A DNA stretch of 64,000 bases, taken from positions 1-64,000 of the forward strand of contig JAUZNX010000015.1 in the NCBI GenBank assembly GCA_030706745.1, in the 5' to 3' direction. Under the pieces are notes generated by a model. That model did not search any database and was not told where the DNA came from. It saw only the letters and a program-made list of their open reading frames with translations. This DNA comes from Bacteroidota bacterium (lineage in GTDB: Bacteria; Bacteroidota; Ignavibacteria; Palsa-1295). Position numbers and translations under genes: made by a program. Numbering within the stretch: position 1 is the stretch's first letter; the number at the start of each line of letters is the position of its first letter. Positions 44,873 through 53,760 of the stretch are shown here, piece after piece.

Positions 44873-47311
44873 TTAAGCACGAAGTCGCGCATGAAGTTCT
44901 CCCTCTAAGTGCTTTATTATCGAATGCGTTATCTCGTCCACCTCTTTTTCTTCCAGCGTGCGCTCGGTCGACCGGAAAACCAAATGAAATGCAAGACTCC
45001 GCTCTCTGGCCCCCTTCATCTCTTTGGACTGAAACTCATCGAATAGACGGATGCTCTCGATGAGCAGGCCCGGCGCCGCCTGTTGAATCGCGGATTCGAC
45101 AGTCTGCGCCGCTATGCCGCGATCCAGCACGAGCGCGATGTCACGCTCCATGGATGGATATTTCGGAAGCGGCTTGACGTGCTTGGGCTCCGCGCGCGCC
45201 GAGCGGGCAAGTTCGTAAATCACCGGATGATCCAGCAGCGCCAAATATGCGTCGTGTCGCAAATCATATTGCTTGGCAATGGCAGCATCAAGCTTCCCGA
45301 TAGTACCGACAATCTTTCCTCCAGCCGATACTTCGAGGGACTCGCCCCGATGCAGATAGCTCACATCAGCCGGTCGAAATGCTGGCTGCGGCAGACCGCA
45401 TCGGGTGAGCAGCAGATTCACCAGACCCTTCACGGCGAAGATGTCGGAGGCGATTGCCTGTGCGTTGTATGCCGATTTCGCAACCTGCTCGCCAAAGAGG
45501 AGCAATCCGATTTGCGTCTTTTCGAGCACGTGTCCTAATTGTTGCGGCTTCGTGGCGTAGGAAAAAACATTTCCAACCTCGAAGATGCGGCCGCCACCAG
45601 CCCCAAAGCGCTCACTGACGCGCGCTGCATCCAGCAAGTTGATCGCAATACTCGTTCGCATGTGATCGCGCTCGGCATTCAGTGGATTGAGCAGCGCCAC
45701 TGGCGCCGGATCGAATCGAGCGGCATCGGCCCGCGCGATGATCGGCACAGATACGCATTCGGTCGCTCCGAGTGCAATTAACGTGGAGCGGAGCAACTCA
45801 TCGAACTCTCGGAGACTCAACGGCTCACGTGCCATACCAAGTGGAGCGCCCTCGAACGCGCTCGTCGGAATTTCGTCATAGCCAACCAGTCTCGCAACTT
45901 CCTCGATCGCGTCTTCCTCGCGTTCAAGATCGATTCGGTACGATGGCGAGCGAAGTGTCCACTCGTCCTGTCGCGCACTGGCAATTTCAATATCGAGCCG
46001 CGCAAAAATCTCGCGTATTCTTGCTTCGGGTGTTGGCATTCCGATCAACATATTCGCGCGTGCGGGTCGGAATCGAAATTCCTTTCGCGCGATCGGAGCG
46101 GGATACTCGTCGACCAGTCCACCTACCGCTTCGCCGCCACCAAGCTCTACGATCATCTGTGCTGCGCGCTCCGCGGCCGCTCGTAACACATCGAAATCAG
46201 TACCGCGCTCGAAGCGATAGGATGCATCGGTCGAAAGGCCAAGTGCCTTTGCCGTCCTCCGAATGCTCGCCGGCTGGAAATAAGCAGACTCGATCAGGAC
46301 GTTGCGCGTGGTGTCCCGAATCTCCGAGTTCTCGCCACCCATAATGCCGGCGATGCCAAGCGGCTTCTTCCCATCGGTAATCAGCAGCGCGCCCGGCGGG
46401 AGCTTGCGCGTTTTGCCATCGAGTGTGACATACTCATCCGCAAATCCCTTCGCGGTTCGGACGACGATTTGTCCCGACTCTACCACATCGAAATCGAAGG
46501 CGTGCAGCGGATGGCCATACTCCATCAGTACAAAATTCGTCACATCCACGACGTTATTGATCGGACGAAGGCCAACGGCTTCTAAGCGACGCTTGAGCCA
46601 ATCGGGCGATGGCGCAATGGTCACGCCGCGCACGAGCTTCGCGACATATCGCGGACATAGCTCCGGTTCGGGCAGCGAAATGCGGACCTGACCAGCAATT
46701 TCGCCACCAGTGGGTGCGATTTTAATTTCTGGGAGTTGCAGCATTTCTCCGGTAATTGCTCGAATCTCCCGGGCGATCCCGATGTGACTCAGGCAATCGG
46801 CACGGTTCGGCGTGATGCCAATCTCGAAAATCACATCTTCCAACCCGAGCGCAGTGGCAAGTGGCGCCCCGGTCTCGAACTCCAGCGGCAACTCCCATAT
46901 GCCTTCGTGCTTGTTCGAAATGCCAAGCTCGCGTTCGGAGCAGATCATGCCTTCACTCGTTTCGCCGCGTATCTTCGACTTTTTGATCACGAATCCCTCG
47001 CCGAGATCGGCGCCGATAAGCGCGACTGGTACTTTGAGCCCAGCCCGAACATTCGGCGCTCCGCAGACAATGCGGAGCGGCTCTGCAGCGCCAATATTGA
47101 CCTTCGCTAACCGTAACTTATCGGCGTTCGGGTGCGGCGTGACTTCGAGCACCTCGCCGACAACCACCTTCGCCATCTTCTCTGCCGGCCGCTCGATGGC
47201 CTCGACTTCAATGCCGAGCATTGTAAGCCGATCGGACAGTTCCACGGGTCCATCGCCCACGATGAACGGCACGCTGATATACTCGGAAAGCCAGTTGAGG
47301 GATATGCGCAT
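44873..47311 (-). CDS. pheT: Phenylalanine-tRNA ligase beta subunit
   Basis: The 812-residue beta chain of the heterotetrameric enzyme. The N-terminal tRNA-binding domain (about 40-155) includes VTPHPNADKLRLAKV; then come the B3/B4 editing domain (VVDVTNFVLMEYGHPLHAFD), the B5 domain, the catalytic-like core and the C-terminal anticodon-binding FDX-ACB domain (KYPSMERDIALVLD). ATG at 47311 gives the usual MRISLNWL opening. The alpha subunit gene lies 12 kb away rather than directly upstream. A TATTTTTG motif ends six bases before the ATG. Confidence 0.97.
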   Translation of the reverse strand: MRISLNWLSEYISVPFIVGDGPVELSDRLTMLGIEVEAIERPAEKMAKVVVGEVLEVTPHPNADKLRLAKVNIGAAEPLRIVCGAPNVRAGLKVPVALIGADLGEGFVIKKSKIRGETSEGMICSERELGISNKHEGIWELPLEFETGAPLATALGLEDVIFEIGITPNRADCLSHIGIAREIRAITGEMLQLPEIKIAPTGGEIAGQVRISLPEPELCPRYVAKLVRGVTIAPSPDWLKRRLEAVGLRPINNVVDVTNFVLMEYGHPLHAFDFDVVESGQIVVRTAKGFADEYVTLDGKTRKLPPGALLITDGKKPLGIAGIMGGENSEIRDTTRNVLIESAYFQPASIRRTAKALGLSTDASYRFERGTDFDVLRAAAERAAQMIVELGGGEAVGGLVDEYPAPIARKEFRFRPARANMLIGMPTPEARIREIFARLDIEIASARQDEWTLRSPSYRIDLEREEDAIEEVARLVGYDEIPTSAFEGAPLGMAREPLSLREFDELLRSTLIALGATECVSVPIIARADAARFDPAPVALLNPLNAERDHMRTSIAINLLDAARVSERFGAGGGRIFEVGNVFSYATKPQQLGHVLEKTQIGLLLFGEQVAKSAYNAQAIASDIFAVKGLVNLLLTRCGLPQPAFRPADVSYLHRGESLEVSAGGKIVGTIGKLDAAIAKQYDLRHDAYLALLDHPVIYELARSARAEPKHVKPLPKYPSMERDIALVLDRGIAAQTVESAIQQAAPGLLIESIRLFDEFQSKEMKGARERSLAFHLVFRSTERTLEEKEVDEITHSIIKHLEGELHARLRA

Positions 47312-47316
47312 TTCTC

Positions 47317-47324
47317 CAAAAATA
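47317..47324 (-). promoter_or_regulatory. Candidate -7 element TATTTTTG directly before pheT
   Basis: Read on the minus strand, TATTTTTG is followed by five bases (GAGAA) and the pheT ATG. With a start site about five to seven bases after a Bacteroidota -7 box, the message would begin at or next to the start codon. A clear -33 TTG at the right distance is not seen. Confidence 0.5.
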
Positions 47325-47370
47325 CGAAACAAGTGGCCACGGGCCGGCGGATGCGGGATGATCGTTGAAC

Positions 47371-47400
47371 AACCACCACCCCCTCCTTGAAAGCAGGGGG
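47371..47400. repeat. Short dispersed C-rich repeat, copy 2
   Basis: AACCACCACC followed by CCCTCCTTGAAAGCAGGGGG, a near copy of 44177-44211. It lies between pheT and the divergent glycosyltransferase gene. The two copies flank the coiled-coil and pheT genes. Confidence 0.6.
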
Positions 47401-47466
47401 AAGATTCAGAAGACTCACACCCGGCCAAAAACTTCTATCGATACCCATTCGTTAGCCGTGCCTGCT

Positions 47467-49686
47467 ATGAAGACGGAATTGTCCCCAACCCCACCTTCGG
47501 TTTCAGTGCCTGAGCAAAGCGACATGTCAGCCTCCTGGATCGGCCTGCTGACCGGTTTAGCAGTTCTGGCAATTGGACTATATCATGCCATCGATCTGAA
47601 ATGGGTATCGGACGATGCCTTCATCACATTTCGCTATGTCGAAAATTTTCTCGCGGGGCTAGGTCCCGTTTATAACGCGGGAGAGCGTGTAGAAGGCTAT
47701 ACCGACTTTCTTTGGTTTGTCATTCTATCGATCGCCGGATGGTTCGGAGCCGACCTGGTGGATGCTGGCGAGTGGCTGGGCATTGCCGCCTTCGCAGGCA
47801 CGTTGCTGATATACCTACGCATTGCGAAAGTGGAAAACGACCGCTCCCCAAGTCCCGGTCGTGTATTTCTCCCACTTGCGGCCCTGTTGCTGGGTCTCAA
47901 CAGAGAAGCTGCCGCCTTTGCAACCGGCGGGCTTGAGACATCCCTGTTTACCTTCCTCATTTCGCTCGCGTTCTACCTGTGGTTCTACTCGAAGCTCCCT
48001 GAGAACTGGCGGCTTCTTTCGGTTGGAGTTACGCTCATCCTGACCACGCTGACTCGTCCCGATGGTGCGCTATTCACAGTGACCGCGATAGCGCTCCTCT
48101 TCCTGAAACTGAGAATGACCAAGGCCACCGCGAAGGTCAGGAATCGGAGTCTATTGCTGCTCATTGCTCCCTCGCTGCTGCTCGGCCTGCCATACTTGAT
48201 TTGGAAACGCGGCTACTACGGAAGCATTTTTCCGAACACGTACTACCAAAAATCTGGAGGCTTGAATTATTTCGAGGAGGGCTTTTACTATATCTCCCTC
48301 TTCGTCAAGGTGTATTGGTCGGCAACGATCGCAGTCATCTTGCTTCCCTTCTTCGTTTATCTGAGAGTAGCATTTACGAAGAAGCATCGTGCAGACATGG
48401 AAGAATCCACCGTGGCGGTTGGCCACGATTCCAATCCTATCGGTTCTCCTGTCTTCGGGGCGGCTGTGTTCACTCTCATCTATCTATTCGTGTATGTCGC
48501 GAAAGTCGGCGGGGATTTCATGTTTGGCCGGTTCATTGTCCCGATCCTGCCACTTGCGTATTTTATCATCGAGCGATCGCTCGGCCGAGACTCCCTTTTT
48601 CGCAAATACCAGTGGCCCATTGCTGCCGTGCTTGCGACTCTACTCATATTCGAAGGATTGCGGCCGGATAAGCCGATGAACCCAACCCCCGATCAAGCCA
48701 CGCAGTGGACGATGAGTGTGGTGGACGAAGACCACCCCACCTACATTGCCGATGAGCGATACTTTTATACCGCCAATCGATTCCAAAGCTACGGCAAGCC
48801 CATTAGCCTCATGCAAGCCTACTCGGATGTTGGCCGGTACTACGAGCCATTCTTTCGGGGATTGCCCGTCAGCGTGATGGGCCCCGCAGCCATGAACATG
48901 ATCACGTACTACGCAAAATTTTCGCATTGCATCGACCAGATGGGGTTATGCGATAGCTTCGTGGCGCACATGCCACTCGTAAAACGCGGCCCGATCGGGC
49001 ATGAGAAATCAGCTCCAATGAGCTATCTGCACGAACGGGGCGTCCACTTCAAATTTGGCGCTATCACATTCTCGAGCGAGCCACCCACTCAGAAATTCTT
49101 GAACGTCGCCTATTTCGCCGTGCCCGGTCCCGGCGTTTGGCAAACCGCAACCGTTGTGAACGTGGACACCGCCTTGTTTTCGGAATTGAACCGCCGCTTC
49201 AAAGCGGCCGGTAATCTGAAGACCTATATCCCAGATTATCCAAGCCTGATTCCGGACTATATTGCGAACGTGATGCCGCAGCAGAAGCTCGGTGTCATCG
49301 ATTCGACATACTCCGAGTTGAAGAGTATTTACTTCAGCCACTATCCTAACCCTGTCCAGCAAAAGCAGATTGAGGATCACGTTGCCAAGTTGCGCAGCGA
49401 AATACCAGCCGCACCTGAACCAACGACCGTGGAGGGCTTCCTCAAGCGCAGTATGGAGGACTACCAAAATGGGTATTATGATAAATGTATCGCTGACTGC
49501 AAGGCGGCTCTCCAGATCGAACCGAATATCGCGATCGCTTACGTTAATATTTGCGCCGCGTATAACGCACTTGGGATTTACTGGAAGGCCGAAAAAGCTG
49601 GTGAAGAGGCCCTCCGCCTCGATCCAAATAATCAAATGGCAAAGGACAATCTCAAGTGGGCGCAGGACCTGCAGCATAAGAAATAG
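47467..49686 (+). CDS. GT-C membrane glycosyltransferase with C-terminal TPR
   Basis: A 739-residue protein with about ten membrane helices. The first external loop carries the GT-C signature D49-D50 in WVSDDAFITFRYVENF and the following GERVEGYTDFLW, as in AftB-like arabinosyl/mannosyltransferases that use a polyprenyl-phosphate sugar. The C-terminal 240 residues are outside the membrane; the last 75 contain two TPR repeats (YYDKCIADCKAALQIEPN and WKAEKAGEEALRLDPN). It would glycosylate an envelope component on the periplasmic side. ATG at 47467 is chosen; an earlier ATG (47365) overlaps repeat sequence. Divergent from pheT. Confidence 0.82.
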   Translation: MKTELSPTPPSVSVPEQSDMSASWIGLLTGLAVLAIGLYHAIDLKWVSDDAFITFRYVENFLAGLGPVYNAGERVEGYTDFLWFVILSIAGWFGADLVDAGEWLGIAAFAGTLLIYLRIAKVENDRSPSPGRVFLPLAALLLGLNREAAAFATGGLETSLFTFLISLAFYLWFYSKLPENWRLLSVGVTLILTTLTRPDGALFTVTAIALLFLKLRMTKATAKVRNRSLLLLIAPSLLLGLPYLIWKRGYYGSIFPNTYYQKSGGLNYFEEGFYYISLFVKVYWSATIAVILLPFFVYLRVAFTKKHRADMEESTVAVGHDSNPIGSPVFGAAVFTLIYLFVYVAKVGGDFMFGRFIVPILPLAYFIIERSLGRDSLFRKYQWPIAAVLATLLIFEGLRPDKPMNPTPDQATQWTMSVVDEDHPTYIADERYFYTANRFQSYGKPISLMQAYSDVGRYYEPFFRGLPVSVMGPAAMNMITYYAKFSHCIDQMGLCDSFVAHMPLVKRGPIGHEKSAPMSYLHERGVHFKFGAITFSSEPPTQKFLNVAYFAVPGPGVWQTATVVNVDTALFSELNRRFKAAGNLKTYIPDYPSLIPDYIANVMPQQKLGVIDSTYSELKSIYFSHYPNPVQQKQIEDHVAKLRSEIPAAPEPTTVEGFLKRSMEDYQNGYYDKCIADCKAALQIEPNIAIAYVNICAAYNALGIYWKAEKAGEEALRLDPNNQMAKDNLKWAQDLQHKK

Positions 49687-49769
49687 CCAGATTCCGACGG
49701 GAGTTTATCGGCTCGCCCTTCTTCAATTCCCCACGGGAACGTTCAGTTATTCTGGAGACTTTAGCTCGC

Positions 49770-51155
49770 GTGATTGAAACAGAGTGTACGCTTGATGTCG
49801 CCGCGATTCGGAAGCACTTTCCGTCTATCGCCAAAGGCCGAATTGTAACCAATAACGCCGCCAGTACGCAGCCGCCCGCCAAACTCGCGGATCTCTATCG
49901 TGCGCTCGCTCCGGACTACGAGAATGTCCATCGTGGACAATCCTCGGCCTCCAAGACGATGACACATCTCTTCGAGGAGGCCTATGATACGATCGCTGCA
50001 TTCCTTGGTGCAAAGAGCGCGAGCAATATTGCACTCTTCCGAAATGCAACCGAAGCGCACAACGCCGTCATGTATTCACTCATGACGGAATTTCGCGATG
50101 GCGACAATATCGTGACTACGATGATGGAGCACAACTCCAATTACGTGCCGTGGTATGGTTTGGCCCGCGAGATTCTTCCAAAGTTTGGCCGTACAATCGA
50201 AGTGCGCGTTGTCGATTTCGATCCCCGCACGGGTGAACTTGATATGGAAGATCTGGCCGCACAAATTGATGACCGGACGAAGCTCGTCGCGGTGAGCGGC
50301 GCTTCCAACTTCTTCGGCACGAAGAATCCGGTCAAACGGATCACGGAGCTTGCGCACGCGAGCGATTACAACCAACCTCACGGCACAAGCGGAAGCTATG
50401 TGCTGATCGATGGTGCCCAATTAGTACCAAGCACCTACGTTGATGTTGAAGCGCTCGATGTGGATTTCTTGTCTTTCTCCTTCCACAAAGTCCTTGCGCC
50501 ATTTGGCGTCGGGGTTCTATACGGGAAGTACAACTTGCTCGAACAGATGCCGCCGTTCCTCTATGGGGGCGACATGGTCCTCAGCGAAGAAGTAGCCGTC
50601 GATAGCGTCGAGTATAATTACCTGCCGTGGAAATTCAGTGCAGGCACGCCGAATATCCTTGGCGCAATCGCATCTGCACAGGCGCTTCGGATCTTGCTCG
50701 ATCTCGCCTTGAGTCCTGAAGAGGATCTATATTTTATGACGGGCAAGCCGATCGAGCGTGAAGCGGTTCGCGAGGCAATGGGCCGGATTTCCGCATATAC
50801 TCGTTCACTGGCCGAACGTGCGTTAGAGCGGATGAAGACGATTCCAGGAATTACAATCTATGGACCACTAGATGCCTCCAAACGAACGTCACTGGTGGCG
50901 TTCAATGTCGAAGGTCGCAGCCCATACGATCTGGCTGACGCGCTTAACGAATTCGACGTGGAATCCCGCGCAGGGTGCCATTGCGCCAGTCTCGCACACC
51001 GTGCGCTCATGCTCGAAGGAAGCTGCCGACTCAGCTTCTATCTCTATAACACGCTCGATGAGGTGGACACTGCTGTCGATGTGCTGGCGAAGATCGTACG
51101 CGAGAATATCTTCGCGACGAGTGAAGCGCCCAGGCGCGGGTTAGCCACGAGTTGA
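49770..51155 (+). CDS. SufS-like cysteine desulfurase / class V aminotransferase
   Basis: A PLP enzyme of 461 residues close to the SufS/CsdA group. The PLP lysine is K240 in LSFSFHKVLAPFGVGVLYGK, the cofactor aspartate is in LIDGAQLVPS, and MEHNSNYVPW matches the usual EHHANIVPW. The sulfur-accepting region reads RAGCHCA, with cysteines at 403 and 405, where SufS has a single cysteine in RTGHHCA. Other Suf or Isc genes are absent here, so it may serve another sulfur or amino acid reaction. The start is GTG at 49770. It follows the glycosyltransferase gene by 83 bases. Confidence 0.85.
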   Translation: MIETECTLDVAAIRKHFPSIAKGRIVTNNAASTQPPAKLADLYRALAPDYENVHRGQSSASKTMTHLFEEAYDTIAAFLGAKSASNIALFRNATEAHNAVMYSLMTEFRDGDNIVTTMMEHNSNYVPWYGLAREILPKFGRTIEVRVVDFDPRTGELDMEDLAAQIDDRTKLVAVSGASNFFGTKNPVKRITELAHASDYNQPHGTSGSYVLIDGAQLVPSTYVDVEALDVDFLSFSFHKVLAPFGVGVLYGKYNLLEQMPPFLYGGDMVLSEEVAVDSVEYNYLPWKFSAGTPNILGAIASAQALRILLDLALSPEEDLYFMTGKPIEREAVREAMGRISAYTRSLAERALERMKTIPGITIYGPLDASKRTSLVAFNVEGRSPYDLADALNEFDVESRAGCHCASLAHRALMLEGSCRLSFYLYNTLDEVDTAVDVLAKIVRENIFATSEAPRRGLATS

Positions 51156-51160
51156 TTGGC

Positions 51161-51185
51161 GGGACACGCCGAGGGTGGCGTGCCC
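51161..51185. terminator. Hairpin between convergent genes
   Basis: GGG-A-CACGCC (51161-51170) pairs with GGCGTG-CCC (51177-51185), with one bulged A and a six-base loop. It lies between the stops of the SufS-like gene and the last lipoprotein gene, so it could end both transcripts. No T-run follows. Confidence 0.5.
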
Positions 51186-51197
51186 CTGCCTGTTACA

Positions 51198-52583
51198 CTA
51201 CCTTACCTGAAGCGACTTTAGGAGGTAATTCGAAGACGAACTCTTCGCCGTACCGCCGAGACCGCTGATCGTTGATTGTGCATCCATCCGCTTCGCGTAG
51301 AACTTGATCGAGGGCACGTACCAGATCGTCGTGGTGAGCGATCCGAGTGGCAATGCGATTGGTCCGAGTTGATACGATGCCGTGAAGCTCAACGAACCTT
51401 GCTGCGTTGCGAAGGTCTGGTTCGCAGCGCTGACCGATGGCGACGCAAGGTACTTCGCGTCGGAACTCAGCACGAAGCCTTGCGCCGAATCGATAATCTG
51501 GGTAATCTCTTTGTGGCTTGCTAACGGAATGGTGTACCAACTCGCAGTGACTGGGATCGGAAGCCCAAACTGACTCAGATCGAGATAGGTCGAAACGTCT
51601 CCGTTCGTTTCCACGTGATAGTAGCTCAGGGAGCCGTCCGGCCCTCTCATTTCAAGCACGTTCGTCTTGCCGGAAAATGCCAGGGAATTACTGACAATGG
51701 AATAAGTCGAATCGGAATGCGTGCTCGAATTGCCGTTGGTATCGACTTGCCATGTGTCATACGTGAAGGTGCTGCCCGGTCCTGGAATTGCGCCGCCGCC
51801 GGTGCCACCGCCTGTGCCACCACCCGTGTTTGCACCTTGTCCACGATAGACAATAGTTGCGATGGCGTTAGTCCCATTAGTCGTATAGCGGATGGAATCT
51901 GTATGGACATGAACGCCTATCGAATTCGGATTAAATTGTACGTGAATAATCTGATAGCTCCCAGGTTGCAACGTCATTGGGACTGCGAAACTCATGTCTC
52001 TGGCTTCCGAACCATTCATCAGACTGCTCGAAGTAATCGTGAGCGCCACGGTCCCATTATTAGCAATCACGATCGTCGTGTCGTGCCAGGCGCCGACAGG
52101 CAGAATGCCAAAATCAACGGTTGCCGGGACGAAGAGACTACCAGTCCCACCACCAGTGTTGCCGCTCCCCTCTGCATTCGCGGTAATCGTCATGACTGCC
52201 AGCGCCCCGTTGCCACCAACGGAATAGTGGATGGTGTCATGTACCGTTCGAAGGCCAGTCGCGAGAGGCTGGAATTGCACGTGCATTGCTCGAAAACCAT
52301 AGGCTCCAATTCCAACCGGATTGAAGAAATTTGTATCGAGTTCATCCGCGGAGCTCCGGCCATCGGAGGTAATCGTCAATGAGTCCCCACCGGTATTCTG
52401 AAACGGCACCAAGGTGTCACGGAGCTGGCCGACACTCATTGCGCCAAAATCGATGGTCGTTGGCAGCACGAGCGTGCCGGCACGTGAAGATGTTGCCGGA
52501 CCAGTCGAGGAGGAACAGCCACTCCACCACATCCCACCCACAACCAAAAACGACGCGACCAAAGCAATCCGTTGAATTCTCAT
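51198..52583 (-). CDS. Lipoprotein with two choice-of-anchor-D-like domains
   Basis: A 461-residue lipoprotein (lipobox WWSGC). Two immunoglobulin-like domains of the choice-of-anchor-D/ASPM-SPD-2-Hydin type follow, opening VLPTTIDFGAMSVGQLRDT and VPATVDFGILPVGAWHDT. A glycine/threonine-rich linker (TGGGTGGGTGGG) leads to a C-terminal domain of about 200 residues with GSTFTYD, SGKTNV and VETNGDVS, motifs shared with the next two paralogues. It ends LLKSLQVR. ATG at 52583 is preferred over a TTG six codons upstream. It is the last gene of the lipoprotein operon. The function is unknown; envelope display or binding is the likely role. Confidence 0.82.
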   Translation of the reverse strand: MRIQRIALVASFLVVGGMWWSGCSSSTGPATSSRAGTLVLPTTIDFGAMSVGQLRDTLVPFQNTGGDSLTITSDGRSSADELDTNFFNPVGIGAYGFRAMHVQFQPLATGLRTVHDTIHYSVGGNGALAVMTITANAEGSGNTGGGTGSLFVPATVDFGILPVGAWHDTTIVIANNGTVALTITSSSLMNGSEARDMSFAVPMTLQPGSYQIIHVQFNPNSIGVHVHTDSIRYTTNGTNAIATIVYRGQGANTGGGTGGGTGGGAIPGPGSTFTYDTWQVDTNGNSSTHSDSTYSIVSNSLAFSGKTNVLEMRGPDGSLSYYHVETNGDVSTYLDLSQFGLPIPVTASWYTIPLASHKEITQIIDSAQGFVLSSDAKYLASPSVSAANQTFATQQGSLSFTASYQLGPIALPLGSLTTTIWYVPSIKFYAKRMDAQSTISGLGGTAKSSSSNYLLKSLQVR

Positions 52584-52603
52584 ATACTTGTCAGTCCTCA
52601 AAT

Positions 52604-53653
52604 CTATCTGAGCGTGAAGGCCCTCAGCTTGCGAAAATCTCCCGATCCCTTCTTTTGAATGACCCTTTTACCTGCGATGACTTCTGATCCTCCGAATCTT
52701 GCTTGTTGAATCACAAAACCGATCTCGGGACTAAAGTACCCGTCAAATGCCCGGAAGATTCCAAGCTCACCCTTGCCAGAGGCATATGAGGCCAATTCCG
52801 TGAGACGCACTTCGATGGCCGAATACTGCCGGCTACCGACGGCGAGAGAGCTCATGCCAATATAACTGGCGGAATCTCTGACATGCATCGCAATTGACTC
52901 ACCCGCACTGTCAGTGAAGTTACGATCGTCGGTCAGAAGCTGGAGATTCTGACCTTGAGTCTGAACCGGAAGTGTCAGCCAGCCACTGTCAACAAGGACC
53001 GTCGCAGGGTAGGTCGGAAATCCCAGGCTCCATATACTCAAATCGCCATTGTCCTCAATCTTGAAATAGGTAGAGTCAGATGTCAGCTCAACATTCGTTT
53101 TGCCTTGATACGTAATCCCACTTGCGATAATATTGACCGTTGTTGTTTGTGGACTTCCGATAGGGTGCATGCCTGTGTCAACCTGCTGGAAATCATACGT
53201 AAAATAGGATCCAACCATCGGATAGTAACGAACACCATTGCCCATCATCCCGATGATGGTAGTATTTCCGTTGGTTGAATTATCGGTCATGGTTACGCTG
53301 CTACTGGCGCTTCCCAATGTCGTGGGGCAGAATCGGATTCGAATCGAACCGGTATCGCCCGGAGCAACTTTCGATGACGAAAAGAGCACGCTAAACGAGG
53401 CCGATTGACTCGTGACGGAGTCAATGCGGAGCGTGTCACTACCGGTGTTTTGTATCGTAAGAATGGTTTCTTTTGGAATGCCATGCAGCGTGTCCGTGCA
53501 CAATCCCTCGCGCGACGATCCAAAATCGATCGATCCGGCGGAGAGTGTGAATGTCCGTGTGACGGCCGGCGGAGAGACTGCACTACTTGAGCAGCCCGCA
53601 ATCACCACGATCATCAGAAGACAGGAAAAAGCGATTGAAGTTCGGGGACGCAT
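52604..53653 (-). CDS. Lipoprotein with choice-of-anchor-D-like domain
   Basis: A 349-residue lipoprotein (lipobox VIAGC followed by SSS). One anchor-D-like domain (about 35-140, GSIDFGSSREGLCTDTL to TTIIGMMGNG) is followed by the shared C-terminal module: GSYFTYDFQQVDT, YQGKTNVEL, IEDNGDLSIW. It ends KLRAFTLR, like its neighbours. ATG at 53653. It lies 20 bases before the last gene of the array and 107 bases after the previous one. Confidence 0.82.
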   Translation of the reverse strand: MRPRTSIAFSCLLMIVVIAGCSSSAVSPPAVTRTFTLSAGSIDFGSSREGLCTDTLHGIPKETILTIQNTGSDTLRIDSVTSQSASFSVLFSSSKVAPGDTGSIRIRFCPTTLGSASSSVTMTDNSTNGNTTIIGMMGNGVRYYPMVGSYFTYDFQQVDTGMHPIGSPQTTTVNIIASGITYQGKTNVELTSDSTYFKIEDNGDLSIWSLGFPTYPATVLVDSGWLTLPVQTQGQNLQLLTDDRNFTDSAGESIAMHVRDSASYIGMSSLAVGSRQYSAIEVRLTELASYASGKGELGIFRAFDGYFSPEIGFVIQQARFGGSEVIAGKRVIQKKGSGDFRKLRAFTLR

Positions 53654-53760
53654 ACGAAATACAAATAGATTCGAAAACTCATTAGAGGAAGCTTGGGACG
53701 AAAAGTTTAGTTCTCACCGAAACCTTCGGAAGCTCCGCGACGAATTCAACGCATTACTCC

